Source: Pseudomonadota bacterium (GTDB lineage Bacteria > Desulfobacterota > Binatia > Binatales > Binataceae). From it: a stretch of DNA of 64,000 nucleotides. Positions 54,074-63,558 of the stretch are shown piece after piece. The notes under the pieces are model-generated. The model had not been told where the DNA came from. It saw only the letters and a list, made by a program, of their open reading frames with translations, and made no database searches. The stretch is from assembly GCA_021323945.1 (NCBI GenBank), contig JAJPKA010000002.1, positions 248,001 to 312,000 of the forward strand. The letters run 5' to 3'. Position 1 is the first letter of the stretch. Every line of letters starts with the position of its first letter. The position numbers and the translations under genes are program-made.

Positions 54074-55687
54074 TCAGGCGAGGTTGTGTAACGGCGCACC
54101 ATCGGGATCGATCTCTTCAAATCGAACGTTTGCGAAGGCAGTACCATTTCGTGCCATCGACTGCCAGATGAAGGATAAGTCAAATTGTTCCTGGCGCGCC
54201 TCGATTTGATTCAAGAGTCGGGTGAAAACTTCACCCTCCGTAAGCCAGCCGGCGGGTAACTGCAGGGCTCTGCGAATGCGTTGTACCCGCCCCGCGTGGT
54301 TCGTGAAGGTGCCGTCCTTTTCAGCGAAAGTAGTAGCTGGAAAAATCACCGCAGCCCCGGTCAGCAGAGGATGCTGCTTGAGACTATGCACGATAAGCAG
54401 CTCCATGCTTCCCAAAATCGTGTTCAGCCGATCGGGATCAATTACATGAAAGATGTCTTCGGAGCAGAGATAGAGTCCCTTTATTTGACCGGCCTCGCAG
54501 GCTGCCAGCAGATCGTCGACGCCATCGTCATTTCCGGCAACCAAGCCAAGTTCGCGGACTCCACGAGCATTAGCGGCCTTTTCCGGCTTGATTAAGAAAT
54601 TGTCATATTTGCCGCGCACGACCGCCATCGCACAGCGCTCAACTCCGAGTGCGTGAATGAGTTCGCCGAAGCGGTAATTCTCCTCATTGGTCAGATGGGG
54701 TGAAATCACGGCACCGAGAGCTTTGCCTCCGTGGCGTGCTCTGAAGGCGTTGAGTTGAGCGGCTGCCTCCTGGACAGCAACCTCCCACGCGGTGTCGACC
54801 TGACCGTTCTGTTGGGCAATCCTGGGGGTCCGTAGGCGCTCCGGATCCATCACAAAACGATAGTTGAGCCGCCCGGAGTCGCACATCCAAGTGTCATTGA
54901 CAGCATCGTTACGTCGCGGCACCAGGCGCCAAATCCGGTTCTTATACGTGCACACCATGATGTTGCAGCCGTTCGAGCAACTCGGGCACACACTGGCGGT
55001 TTCCTCCAGGAACCAGACGCGAATTTTGTGGTGGAAGTCCTTGGTCTCCAGTGCTCCGACCGGACAAATATCAGCCGTACACATCGAATAATCGTTGTCC
55101 AGCCGCTGATCATAAATGTCGAGCACTGATCGGTCGCCGAGGTTAAATATATGGAGCTCGCCGGTCTTGCTGATCTCACGGCAAAACCGCACGCACCGAC
55201 GGCACAGAATGCATCGTTCCTGGTCGAGCAGCATCCGTTCACCGATGTCGATGCGCTTCTGTCTCTTACGGCGTGGATCGCGAGTGCGCGAAAACCGGCT
55301 CCCGAAGCGCATTGCATAATTCTGCAGCCAGCACTCCCCGGCCTTGTCACAGATCGGGCAATCCAAGGGATGATTCAGCAACAAAAGTTCCTCGACTCCG
55401 CGGCGCGCCAAGTGAACTTCGGGATCATCGACGTGTACCACCAAACCATCCCGGACCGGCGTGTTGCACGAAATCTGCAGCTTCGGAATCCCCTCGAGCT
55501 TTACCTGACAGAGGCGGCAGGAGCCGTCGATACTGAGCTTGGGATGATAACAGTAGTGGGGAATATCGAAACCGGCATTGAGTAGCGCCTGCAACAACGG
55601 TTCACCCTCTCGGGCCTCGATTGAGGTCCCGTCGACGGTGACATGGACGAGCTTGGGCGCGTCAGTCAATTTTGCGCCCGCTGCCAT
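54074..55687 (-). CDS. nuoG: NADH-quinone oxidoreductase subunit G
   Basis: 537 aa, shorter than most bacterial NuoG (E. coli 908, Thermus 783). N-terminal domain: N1b [2Fe-2S] in CYHPKLSIDGSCRLC..C, N5 ligands in HPLDCPICDKAGEC, N4 in RCILCRRCVRFC with CPVGAL, and the N7 motif CPSCSNGC plus Cys in WMCDSGR. The C-terminal molybdopterin-like domain is reduced to about 280 residues. Overlaps nuoB by 26 nt. Confidence 0.94.
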   Translation of the reverse strand: MAAGAKLTDAPKLVHVTVDGTSIEAREGEPLLQALLNAGFDIPHYCYHPKLSIDGSCRLCQVKLEGIPKLQISCNTPVRDGLVVHVDDPEVHLARRGVEELLLLNHPLDCPICDKAGECWLQNYAMRFGSRFSRTRDPRRKRQKRIDIGERMLLDQERCILCRRCVRFCREISKTGELHIFNLGDRSVLDIYDQRLDNDYSMCTADICPVGALETKDFHHKIRVWFLEETASVCPSCSNGCNIMVCTYKNRIWRLVPRRNDAVNDTWMCDSGRLNYRFVMDPERLRTPRIAQQNGQVDTAWEVAVQEAAAQLNAFRARHGGKALGAVISPHLTNEENYRFGELIHALGVERCAMAVVRGKYDNFLIKPEKAANARGVRELGLVAGNDDGVDDLLAACEAGQIKGLYLCSEDIFHVIDPDRLNTILGSMELLIVHSLKQHPLLTGAAVIFPATTFAEKDGTFTNHAGRVQRIRRALQLPAGWLTEGEVFTRLLNQIEARQEQFDLSFIWQSMARNGTAFANVRFEEIDPDGAPLHNLA

Positions 55688-56243
55688 GCAGTCGCAGGCC
55701 CTCCCACTTTGCGTCGGGGCGTTCGTGCTGAACTCGGTTTTGCAACTTTATCAGGCCGTCAAGTACTGCCTCCGGTCGCGGCGGACACCCTGGAATGTAA
55801 ATATGAACCGGTATGATACGATCAATTCCTTGCAACACAGCATAGTTGTCATAAGGACCGCCCGAACTGGTGCAAGCACCGAACGAAACCACCCATTTGG
55901 GCTCTGCCATCTGCTCATAGACGCGACGGAGAATCGGCGCCTGGCGTTGCGTTATGGTCCCGACAACCATCAGCAGGTCGGCCTGACGTGGGGTGAAGCG
56001 CGGCAGAGCTGCACCGAAACGGTCGATATCGTACCGCGGCCCCGAGACCGAAAAATATTCCATACCGCAGCATGCGGTAACGAACGGGTAGGGAAAGAAT
56101 GAATACTTTCGCGCCCAATTCACCGCATCTGTCAGCCGAGTTGTGACAAACGCATCGGGAAAGGCGTTGCCTTCATCGACCAGTGCCTGGCGGGTAGTCG
56201 TCCCGCTAAGCACGAAGCTCGCAAGTCTGCGGCGAAGCGCCAT
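55662..56243 (-). CDS. nuoB: NADH-quinone oxidoreductase subunit B
   Basis: 193 aa. Carries the terminal N2 [4Fe-4S] ligands: tandem Cys in TACCGMEYF, Cys in FGACTSSGGPY and Cys in IPGCPPRPE. All four N2 cysteines are intact, so electrons can reach the quinone site. First gene of the cluster; no nuoA precedes it in the 153 bp to thiD. Confidence 0.96.
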   Translation of the reverse strand: MALRRRLASFVLSGTTTRQALVDEGNAFPDAFVTTRLTDAVNWARKYSFFPYPFVTACCGMEYFSVSGPRYDIDRFGAALPRFTPRQADLLMVVGTITQRQAPILRRVYEQMAEPKWVVSFGACTSSGGPYDNYAVLQGIDRIIPVHIYIPGCPPRPEAVLDGLIKLQNRVQHERPDAKWEGLRLHGSGRKID

Positions 56244-56396
56244 TTCGCAATCGACTCCTGTTCACGTGTGTCTTTCAGGTTCCTTGGCGGATGTGCTCAG
56301 TCGACATTCCCTATAGTTCCGCGAATCGTCGCAGAGGGCAAGCTGCTGCCGCCAGCCAACCGCCTGAGGCAGCGGATTATTGATGTATACCCCTGC

Positions 56397-57206
56397 TTAA
56401 TTGATAACCTTATCCAAGTCGGGCCTGATCAGATGATTCAATGGAGTTGCACCGTGACCAACTCTCTCGGCGCCGAGCAACGCCCGAGTGACGTAATCCT
56501 TTGCGACTTCGACCGCCTTATCCAAGGGCATTCCAAGCGCCAAAGCCGCCGCGATTGCCGCGGACAGTGTACAACCCGTTCCATGAGGACGGTCAATTGG
56601 GACTCTCGGCGCTTTGAATTCACGAGCCTCGCCATTTTTGCCCAAAAGCACGTCGATCGAGGCCGCGCCACCAAGTCGGCCCCCTTTGACCAACACAGCT
56701 TGAGGACCTAATTCAAGAATGGCTTGTGCCGTTCGATGCATTCCCTCGAGATCGCGTACCACGGTGCCCGTTAACATCTCGGCCTCACGCACATTGGGTG
56801 TAACGACGGTAGCCAGCGGTAGCATTAGCTCGCGCAAAGCCTCGATCGCGTCAGGCGCTAAGAGAACGTCGCCGCTGGCCGCGACCATGACGGGATCAAC
56901 AACCAGGTTGCGGAGGCGGCGAGCGCCCAAATATGAGGCGACGACCTCTATAATTGCTCGTCGCGCCAGCATTCCGGTTTTGGCAGCAGCAATCGCGAAA
57001 TCCTCGCGTACGGCATCAAGTTGCGAGCGGATAAAGGCGGGCGAAACTTCGGCGACGGCACGCACTCCGTACGTATTCTGCGCAGTCAGGGCGGTAATCA
57101 CCGTAGTGCCGAACACCCCAAAGGCACCGAACGTTTTAAGGTCGGCTTGAATGCCAGCACCGCCCCCAGAATCGGACCCTGCAATGGTTAATGCAACACG
57201 GACCAT
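56397..57206 (-). CDS. thiD: Hydroxymethylpyrimidine/phosphomethylpyrimidine kinase
   Basis: 269 aa. Phosphorylates HMP and HMP-P in thiamine synthesis. N-terminal GSDSGGGAGIQADLKTF and C-terminal PHGTGCTLSAAIAAALALG (anion hole and catalytic Cys/Asp region) are typical. No TPP riboswitch core was seen upstream, and no other thi gene is adjacent. Confidence 0.95.
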   Translation of the reverse strand: MVRVALTIAGSDSGGGAGIQADLKTFGAFGVFGTTVITALTAQNTYGVRAVAEVSPAFIRSQLDAVREDFAIAAAKTGMLARRAIIEVVASYLGARRLRNLVVDPVMVAASGDVLLAPDAIEALRELMLPLATVVTPNVREAEMLTGTVVRDLEGMHRTAQAILELGPQAVLVKGGRLGGAASIDVLLGKNGEAREFKAPRVPIDRPHGTGCTLSAAIAAALALGMPLDKAVEVAKDYVTRALLGAERVGHGATPLNHLIRPDLDKVIN

Positions 57207-57278
57207 CTACTAAAGTTTACTGCCGAAGGGTGTATGCCCGACTCTGCTTCTTTCTGCACGGAGCGTTTAACTAACTGA

Positions 57279-57776
57279 TCAAGCCGAGCGCGAGCGCAAT
57301 CTCATGAGCAAGGAAACATAGCGTTCGCCTACGGCGGTGAATTCAATACGACGGCTGTTCGCTCCCGTGTAACTTATTTTAACTGATAAGCGATCGATTG
57401 CGGAGGCTTCCTGAAGCCGCTCGAACCACTCTACCGCGGCGATTGACTCTGAAAAGAGATATTCACGGAGGCCCAGATCGTCCAGTCCAACTCGGTCCAG
57501 GCGATAGAGATCGATGTGAAAAAGTGGCAGACGCCCGCGATGCTCCTGGATCATCGTGAAGGTGGGACTCAAAATGTCTTCTTCGCGCAGGTTCAGGCCA
57601 AGAGCGATACCCTTGATGAAGCACGTTTTGCCTACTCCCAATTCACCAATCAGCGCGAGCAGCTCGCCGCCTTCAAGTAACGAACCCAATCGACGGCCCC
57701 ACATCTTGGTCGCACGGCTCGAGCTGCTGTCAATGACGAATGACGTATTCGGGTGGGTGGACACTTCAGTTTCCAC
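57279..57776 (-). CDS. tsaE: tRNA threonylcarbamoyladenosine biosynthesis ATPase TsaE
   Basis: 165 aa from GTG 57776 (SD GAGGAGAAA). Walker A GELGVGKT, switch region SPTFTMIQEH and FHIDLYRLD are present. Works with TsaB and TsaD in t6A37 tRNA modification. 18 nt after the nnrD/E stop, so co-transcribed. Confidence 0.95.
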   Translation of the reverse strand: METEVSTHPNTSFVIDSSSSRATKMWGRRLGSLLEGGELLALIGELGVGKTCFIKGIALGLNLREEDILSPTFTMIQEHRGRLPLFHIDLYRLDRVGLDDLGLREYLFSESIAAVEWFERLQEASAIDRLSVKISYTGANSRRIEFTAVGERYVSLLMRLRSRSA

Positions 57777-57794
57777 GAATTTCTCCTCATATCT

Positions 57795-59342
57795 TTAACC
57801 CGCGAACGCGGACGGTAACTCATCGGCGAGCTCGCTGGCCAAGTAACCGAATGAGCCGATGCGGGTAGCTAAACGATCGGCGGCATGACCGTGAATGAAA
57901 ACCGCCAGCTTTAAAGCATCAGCGGGCCGCATCTTCTGCCCGACCAGCGCGCCGATAATACCGGACAGCACGTCGCCCATCCCGGGAGTTCCCATCCCGG
58001 GATTTCCACTGGAATTCACAGAGATGTCCTGCTCGGATGTGACAACGACACTGCGCGCACCCTTTAGAACAACCAGCGCTCCCGTGGTTTCGGCCAACTT
58101 GCGCGCAGATCCTATCCGATCAGCATTCACTTCCTGTGTGGTGACGTCGAGCAGTCTCGCCATTTCACCAGGATGCGGTGTCATAATAATTGGCCCACCC
58201 GCGACTTTGGCAATGTCACGCGGCGCTGGTGCCAGAACGTTGAGCGCGTCGGCATCGAGCACTAGTGGACAATCGGGGCTCGATGAACGAATCAGCCATT
58301 CGACGATGTGGTGGGTATCGGCACTCGTCCCCATCCCGGGACCAGCGATCAACGCGGTTTTATTAGGCACAAGCCGTTCAAGCAGTTTCACAGTTGCCGG
58401 ACCGTCGAAGTGACCCGCGCAATCTGGCATCGGTTCGGTCATCAATTCCATCTGACCGGCAGCTACAATGCTTGCAACTGACTCCGGAATCGCGGCCGTC
58501 ACCAGGCCTGCACCGGCCCGCAACGCCCCCCGCGCTGCGAGCAACGCAGCACCTGACTTGCCGCGACTGCCCGCAATAATCAGTGGATGCCCGTACGTAC
58601 CCTTGTGTGTATTATCGGCGCGTGGCCGCAGAAAGGATAGCACCTCGCTTCGTTCGAGGTACCGACCGCTCGGCGCGAGTTCCGAGATCGCCTGGGGCGC
58701 GAAACCAATATCAACAATTTCGAGACAGCCGCAAAGTTCGGCGCCGGGGTAGGAAACATGCCCATATTTGGCAAATCCGAACGTCACCGTGACGGTTGCG
58801 CGCACCGCCAAACCCATGATCCTGCCGGTATCAGCATTTACCCCGGAGGCAATGTCAACCGATATAACAGGAACCTCTCGTGAATTAATCTTTTCGATTG
58901 CTCGACGAGCTATCCCACGAATCTCCGCATTAAGACCGATTCCGAAGATGGCGTCGACTATTACGCCTAGTGGTTCAGCGGCCATGGCGGCATCCAGAGC
59001 ATTTTCGTCGACAACTTCAACGATAACGCTGCCGACCTCGGCAAGATCATGAAGTGCTCGGGCGGCATCGCCGCGTAACTCGCCTTTGCGCGCGAGCAGC
59101 AGGGTTCGGACCCGTTCACCCATCTGATGGAGGCGACGCGCCGCGACCAACCCGTCGCCACCGTTATTGCCCTTGCCTGCAACCACGAGCACCCCGCGTG
59201 CCATTGCTTCCGGCCACCGCCGCGCAATTGTTCGGGCTACTGCGTCACCGGCGTTGGTCATTAGTTCATATGAGGGGACGCCATATTTCTCCTGACTAAG
59301 GCGGTCGAGTTCCCTGCTCTGTTCTGCATTGAGAAGAATCAT
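57795..59342 (-). CDS. nnrD: Bifunctional NAD(P)H-hydrate epimerase / ADP-dependent dehydratase
   Basis: 515 aa, fused NnrE-NnrD. N-terminal YjeF-N domain with VVAGKGNNGGDGLVAARRL, and C-terminal kinase-like domain with AGPGMGTSADTH, LVLDADALNVL and GMGDVLSGIIGALVG. Repairs hydrated NAD(P)H. Together with tsaE, pdxJ and glmM it forms the delta-like housekeeping cluster; acpS, which often sits beside pdxJ, is absent here. Confidence 0.95.
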   Translation of the reverse strand: MILLNAEQSRELDRLSQEKYGVPSYELMTNAGDAVARTIARRWPEAMARGVLVVAGKGNNGGDGLVAARRLHQMGERVRTLLLARKGELRGDAARALHDLAEVGSVIVEVVDENALDAAMAAEPLGVIVDAIFGIGLNAEIRGIARRAIEKINSREVPVISVDIASGVNADTGRIMGLAVRATVTVTFGFAKYGHVSYPGAELCGCLEIVDIGFAPQAISELAPSGRYLERSEVLSFLRPRADNTHKGTYGHPLIIAGSRGKSGAALLAARGALRAGAGLVTAAIPESVASIVAAGQMELMTEPMPDCAGHFDGPATVKLLERLVPNKTALIAGPGMGTSADTHHIVEWLIRSSSPDCPLVLDADALNVLAPAPRDIAKVAGGPIIMTPHPGEMARLLDVTTQEVNADRIGSARKLAETTGALVVLKGARSVVVTSEQDISVNSSGNPGMGTPGMGDVLSGIIGALVGQKMRPADALKLAVFIHGHAADRLATRIGSFGYLASELADELPSAFAG

Positions 59343-59470
59343 TGGCGCTGCCTAAGGATCGAATCGGGGTTCCAATCGACGCTTGTAGCCAGCGAGACGT
59401 TGCTGCGTCCGTTCGCCTTGGAGCGTGCCACGGCGGTTGCGACTCATTTGGCTACGAGAGCCGGATAGCC

Positions 59471-60322
59471 TCATCGATCACGACTCGTTGACTTGCGAGG
59501 ATTGATCAATTTCAGCATTTCACGGACTGCGCGTTCGAACCCGGTGATTAAAGAACGAGCGACTATTGCATGCCCGATATGAAGCCAGACAATCCCTGGG
59601 ATAGCCGCTATCGGTGCGACATTTTCGTAATTCAAACCATGACCAGCATTGGGCTTAAGTTTCAACGAGCGCGCCAATTTGACGGCGGCGCGAATCTTTT
59701 GCAGCTCTAACTTTGTTTGCTCGCTGAACTCGAATGAAGCCGCAGCTTTCGAGTTTGCTATTGAAATGCGACCGTTGATTCGACCGCGTGGGCTTCGCCT
59801 TGAGGCCGAACGTTCGCGACCCTGTACAATGTCGGCATCAGCGAAACGGGCATACATTCCTGTATGGATCTCGACGAAATCCGCGCCAAGCATTGCTACC
59901 GCCTCGATCTGCCTCGGTTCCGGGTCGACGAACAGGCTCACTCCAATGTTTGCCGTCTTGAGGCGCTGTACGATCGGCTCCAACCGTTCCTTGAGGCCGG
60001 CAACATCCAGACCCCCTTCGGTGGTAAGCTCTTCGCGCCTTTCAGGTACCAGGCAGACTTCATCCGGCCGCAATTCCATAGCGATTTCCAGCATCTCTGC
60101 GGTCGGGGCCATCTCCTGATTGAGATGAATTTTTATCGCTTCATGAATACCGAACAGATCCGTGTCCTGGATATGGCGTCGGTCTTCACGTAGGTGCACA
60201 GTGATTGCGCCCGCCCCGGCCCGCTCTGCCGCCAGCGAAGCCTCCACCGGATCCGGATAGCGGGTTAAGCGCGCCTGCCTAACCGTGGCGACGTGATCCA
60301 CGTTAACGCCGAGTTTAATCAT
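59471..60322 (-). CDS. pdxJ: Pyridoxine 5'-phosphate synthase
   Basis: 283 aa versus about 240 in E. coli. Core motifs: LGVNVDHVATVRQAR, ITVHLREDRRHI, VCLVPERREELTTEGGLDV, ADFVEIHTGMYA, NAGHGLNYENV and IGHAIVARS. Between YARFADAD and KLELQKIRAAVKLA there is an insert of about 35 residues rich in Ser, Arg and Ala (near residues 160-195) with no counterpart in E. coli PdxJ. Catalysis should be unaffected, as all active-site blocks are kept. Confidence 0.94.
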   Translation of the reverse strand: MIKLGVNVDHVATVRQARLTRYPDPVEASLAAERAGAGAITVHLREDRRHIQDTDLFGIHEAIKIHLNQEMAPTAEMLEIAMELRPDEVCLVPERREELTTEGGLDVAGLKERLEPIVQRLKTANIGVSLFVDPEPRQIEAVAMLGADFVEIHTGMYARFADADIVQGRERSASRRSPRGRINGRISIANSKAAASFEFSEQTKLELQKIRAAVKLARSLKLKPNAGHGLNYENVAPIAAIPGIVWLHIGHAIVARSLITGFERAVREMLKLINPRKSTSRDR

Positions 60323-60380
60323 TCACCGTTTCTGAGCGATCTATTCCTTGGTTCACGCTGGAACTGACCTGCAGTTTGTT

Positions 60381-61799
60381 TCAGCCACACACTCCAAGCC
60401 GATGATCGATTGCCGCAGCGATCTCGCGGGCAATTTCGCTGATCTGGTTCGGGTCGTCACCCTCGACCATAACACGCGCCAGCATTTCCGTCCCCGAATA
60501 TCTCACTAAAAGGCGCCCACGCCCATTCAGCCGCTGTTGAGCGACTTGGATTGTGCGACTGACCTCGGGCAGCTCTTCGAGCGGGATACGCTGGCGCACG
60601 CGGACATTTTCCAAAACCTGAGGCACCCGCCGCATTGTGCGAAGCTCACTCAGGGGTTTGCTCGCTTCCACCATGCGCAAAAATATGAGCAACGCAGTGA
60701 TCAGGCCATCGCCGGTGGTTGAGTGGTCCATGAAGATTACGTGCCCTGACTGCTCTCCGCCTAAGTTGAAGCAGTTGGCCCGCATAGCGCGCACCACGTT
60801 AGGGTCCCCGACGTCGGTACGAAGCAACCGGACGCCGCAACCATTAAGGGCCAGTTCGAGACCGAAGTTGCTCATCACGGTGGCGACGACGGTGTTCTGC
60901 TTAAGTGTTCCCTGCTGATGCATGTGTTTACCAAGCAGCGCCATTACATCGTCACCATCGAAGAGCTCACCATTCTCGTCCACAAACAGGGCACGATCGC
61001 CATCACCATCGAGGGCGACCCCAACGTGGGCCCGCTTTTCGATCACCGCACGCCGCATCTGTTCAATATGGACTGCCCCACAGCCTGCATTGATGTTTAT
61101 CCCGTTGGGATCGACGCCAATCGGCACCACCTCAGCACCTAATTCTTCAAGTACTTCAGGGCCTACCCGGTAGCTTGCACCGTTGGCACAGTCGATTACT
61201 ATTTTGAGACCCTCGAGTGTGACCTCACGCGGCAAGCAGGATTTCAGAAAAACGAGGTAGCGCCCGATGGCATCGTCGATGCGCGTGGCCTTGCCGATGT
61301 CAGCGCCGGCCGCACGGAACCGGCTCAAGGCTCCATCGTCAAAGACCAACTGCTCGATGGCCCGCTCGATCTGATCGTCGAGTTTGTAACCTTCACTCGA
61401 GAAGAACTTTATACCGTTATCCTGAAACGGGTTGTGTGAGGCGGAAATTACGACTCCTGCGTCGACCCGCATGCTGCGAGTGAGGAAGGCGATTGCCGGG
61501 GTCGGCAGCGGCCCAACCAGCAGAACATCCACGCCCATCGAACAAATGCCGGATGCCATGGCGGTCTCCAGCATGTAACCCGAAAGCCGGGTGTCCTTGC
61601 CAATCAGGATCCGCCGATGACGCCGTCCGCTGTTTTTGAAGACGTGAGCCAGCGCGCGACCCAACCTTAATGCCGTTTCCGACGTGATCGGCTCAACGTT
61701 GGCGACTCCACGAATCCCGTCTGTACCAAAAAGTCTGGACGTCGGTGCGCTCAGCGGCGGGTATTGCGCCTGACCGTGATCCTCACCTTGTCTGGCCAT
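60381..61799 (-). CDS. glmM: Phosphoglucosamine mutase
   Basis: 472 aa. Phosphoserine loop ISASHNPFQDNGIKFF, metal loop LDGDGDRALFV, sugar-specificity GGEQSGHVI and C-terminal RYSGTE are all present. Makes glucosamine-1-P for peptidoglycan and LPS. ATG 61799 lies 49 nt inside the end of cdaR; a later start would still keep LFGTDGIRG. Confidence 0.96.
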   Translation of the reverse strand: MARQGEDHGQAQYPPLSAPTSRLFGTDGIRGVANVEPITSETALRLGRALAHVFKNSGRRHRRILIGKDTRLSGYMLETAMASGICSMGVDVLLVGPLPTPAIAFLTRSMRVDAGVVISASHNPFQDNGIKFFSSEGYKLDDQIERAIEQLVFDDGALSRFRAAGADIGKATRIDDAIGRYLVFLKSCLPREVTLEGLKIVIDCANGASYRVGPEVLEELGAEVVPIGVDPNGININAGCGAVHIEQMRRAVIEKRAHVGVALDGDGDRALFVDENGELFDGDDVMALLGKHMHQQGTLKQNTVVATVMSNFGLELALNGCGVRLLRTDVGDPNVVRAMRANCFNLGGEQSGHVIFMDHSTTGDGLITALLIFLRMVEASKPLSELRTMRRVPQVLENVRVRQRIPLEELPEVSRTIQVAQQRLNGRGRLLVRYSGTEMLARVMVEGDDPNQISEIAREIAAAIDHRLGVCG

Positions 61800-62767
61800 A
61801 GCCGAAGCAATTCCACTCCCTGCGGCAGCTGCACTTCTACCGGAGTATTGTAAGTTCCTGGCTCCAGTCCGTCACCATCGACGTATACGGCATTACTTAA
61901 ATCCAGTTTGTTCAGTTGAAGCTTGGCACCCCGGAGTTGCAGATTGATGCGCGACGGCTGAAGGGTTGATTGATAGGCGATGTCGCGGACTGTCACAGGC
62001 ACGCCGTGGAATTGTTTGGTCGCAATCACTGGAGCGATGTCGATTTTGATCATCACTTCCGAGGGCTCCAGCCGTACCATTCCGCCCGGGGTGGTGACTG
62101 CGGCGGCCCGTTGGGTATCAGCGGCCAAACCCCCGACGTCGACTGCCTCGGTATCAATCATCGCAAGGTTCGCAATTTGCCGGCTGGGGGCCCTGGCCTG
62201 AATCTGAGCGGGCGAAGCCTCGACTGAAGCCACCCGATATCCATCCGCTGGTGCTCCGACTGTCACGACATGCACCGGCAGGTAGCGGATGATGATCTTG
62301 TCGATATCGAGCACGATCTGCGAAGGGGAGATACTGGTAACTGCCGTTCCCCGCGGAACGTTGAAGCTGTCTAGTCCAATTTTAAACGAAGCCTGCCCGA
62401 CCCCTACGCCGCTCAGGTCGAGCTTTAACGTGAGCCGGCTGGGATCAACCAACGAAAGCAACGTCTGCGGTCCGGACAATTGGATTTTGACGAAATCAGG
62501 GTGCTCATTGGTGATGACGAATCCGGGCGGCAACCCGCGGTAGCTCACAGGAATATTGAACGACTCGACGGAACTGTGCTGGCCCGCGTTCACGAAAATC
62601 CACAAGCCGATAGCCAGGAGCAATGAGATTATCCGCAGGCCGAGATTCTGCTGGAGTTGGCGTCGGAGCGCGGCGAACGAGTAGCGCCGTTTCAGATCAG
62701 CGGCGCGGATCAATCTCAACCGGGCGATGGGTGGCCGGGTCGGTTTCTTCATCGCCGGCACTGCCAC
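61751..62767 (-). CDS. cdaR: YbbR-domain protein, CdaA regulator
   Basis: 338 aa. One N-terminal membrane helix (about residues 44-62) after a basic stretch, then three or four YbbR beta-repeats outside the membrane (e.g. NIPVSYRGLPPGFVI; VHVVTVGAPADGYRV). Modulates the diadenylate cyclase CdaA. GTG 62767 start; ends inside glmM. Confidence 0.9.
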   Translation of the reverse strand: MAVPAMKKPTRPPIARLRLIRAADLKRRYSFAALRRQLQQNLGLRIISLLLAIGLWIFVNAGQHSSVESFNIPVSYRGLPPGFVITNEHPDFVKIQLSGPQTLLSLVDPSRLTLKLDLSGVGVGQASFKIGLDSFNVPRGTAVTSISPSQIVLDIDKIIIRYLPVHVVTVGAPADGYRVASVEASPAQIQARAPSRQIANLAMIDTEAVDVGGLAADTQRAAAVTTPGGMVRLEPSEVMIKIDIAPVIATKQFHGVPVTVRDIAYQSTLQPSRINLQLRGAKLQLNKLDLSNAVYVDGDGLEPGTYNTPVEVQLPQGVELLRLWPDKVRITVRRNTRR

Positions 62768-62768
62768 T

Positions 62769-63548
62769 CTATGTCACTCCTCTCGTATCGGTGCCCAGAC
62801 TGTCGAGGTTCTGCAAGGCTACCAACAGTTCCTGTGGTTTAAGACCACGCATTAAGCGCCCTTGGCGAGCGATTGAAATTGTACCGTCTTGCTCGGAGAC
62901 AACGATCACACTCGCATCACTGTCTTCAGTTAGTCCGATCGCGGCCCGGTGACGCATTCCCAGGGTCAAACTTACATTTGGGTTTGTCGAAAGCGGCAAC
63001 TGGCAGGCCGCCGCCAACACCTGATCACCTTTTATAATTACCGCGCCGTCATGCATCGGTGAGCCGGGCATGAAAATCGTCTCGATCAATTCAGGCGAGG
63101 CACGGCCGTCGATCACACGCCCTGTATCTACTACATCTTGCAAGCCGACGTCATGTTCAATGACGATCAATCCGCCAATACGGCGAGCTGATAGCCACTC
63201 CGCGGCTTTAACCAGCTCCTCCGCGATGTCGCTTACGTTTGCTCGGGTGGTGAAAAATGACCGCGCACCGACGCCGGTCAGAGCGCGGCGAATGTCGGCC
63301 TGAAAGATCACCACCAAAATCACAATCAAAGAACCCAGAAAGTTGTTGAGCAGCCAATTCAAGGTGAATAGGCCGAGCATTTGCGAAACCACAAAAGCGA
63401 TGGCGAGAATTCCGAGACCGACCACCATCTGCATCGTGCGGGTCCCGCGTATCAGCAACGTAATACGATAAATTACATACGCGACGATGAGGACATCTAA
63501 TGCATCCTGCCAACGCAGCCGCGGGATTACGTGCATATACGTGTGCAT
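62769..63548 (-). CDS. cdaA: Diadenylate cyclase CdaA
   Basis: 259 aa, three N-terminal membrane helices, then a DisA_N cyclase domain with the signature DGA (SPMHDGAVII) and RHR (GMRHRAAIGL). Makes c-di-AMP from two ATP. Canonical folP-cdaA-cdaR-glmM order, so cell-wall synthesis and c-di-AMP are coordinated. Confidence 0.95.
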   Translation of the reverse strand: MHTYMHVIPRLRWQDALDVLIVAYVIYRITLLIRGTRTMQMVVGLGILAIAFVVSQMLGLFTLNWLLNNFLGSLIVILVVIFQADIRRALTGVGARSFFTTRANVSDIAEELVKAAEWLSARRIGGLIVIEHDVGLQDVVDTGRVIDGRASPELIETIFMPGSPMHDGAVIIKGDQVLAAACQLPLSTNPNVSLTLGMRHRAAIGLTEDSDASVIVVSEQDGTISIARQGRLMRGLKPQELLVALQNLDSLGTDTRGVT

Positions 63549-63558
63549 CGGTTAAGGC

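Noticed and set aside
57207-57278. Possible TPP riboswitch ahead of thiD
   Set aside because: Only 72 bp and no CTGAGA-type core on the minus strand.
58783-58797. Palindrome near GTCACCGTGAC inside nnrD/E
   Set aside because: Inside coding sequence and explained by codon content; not linked to a promoter.
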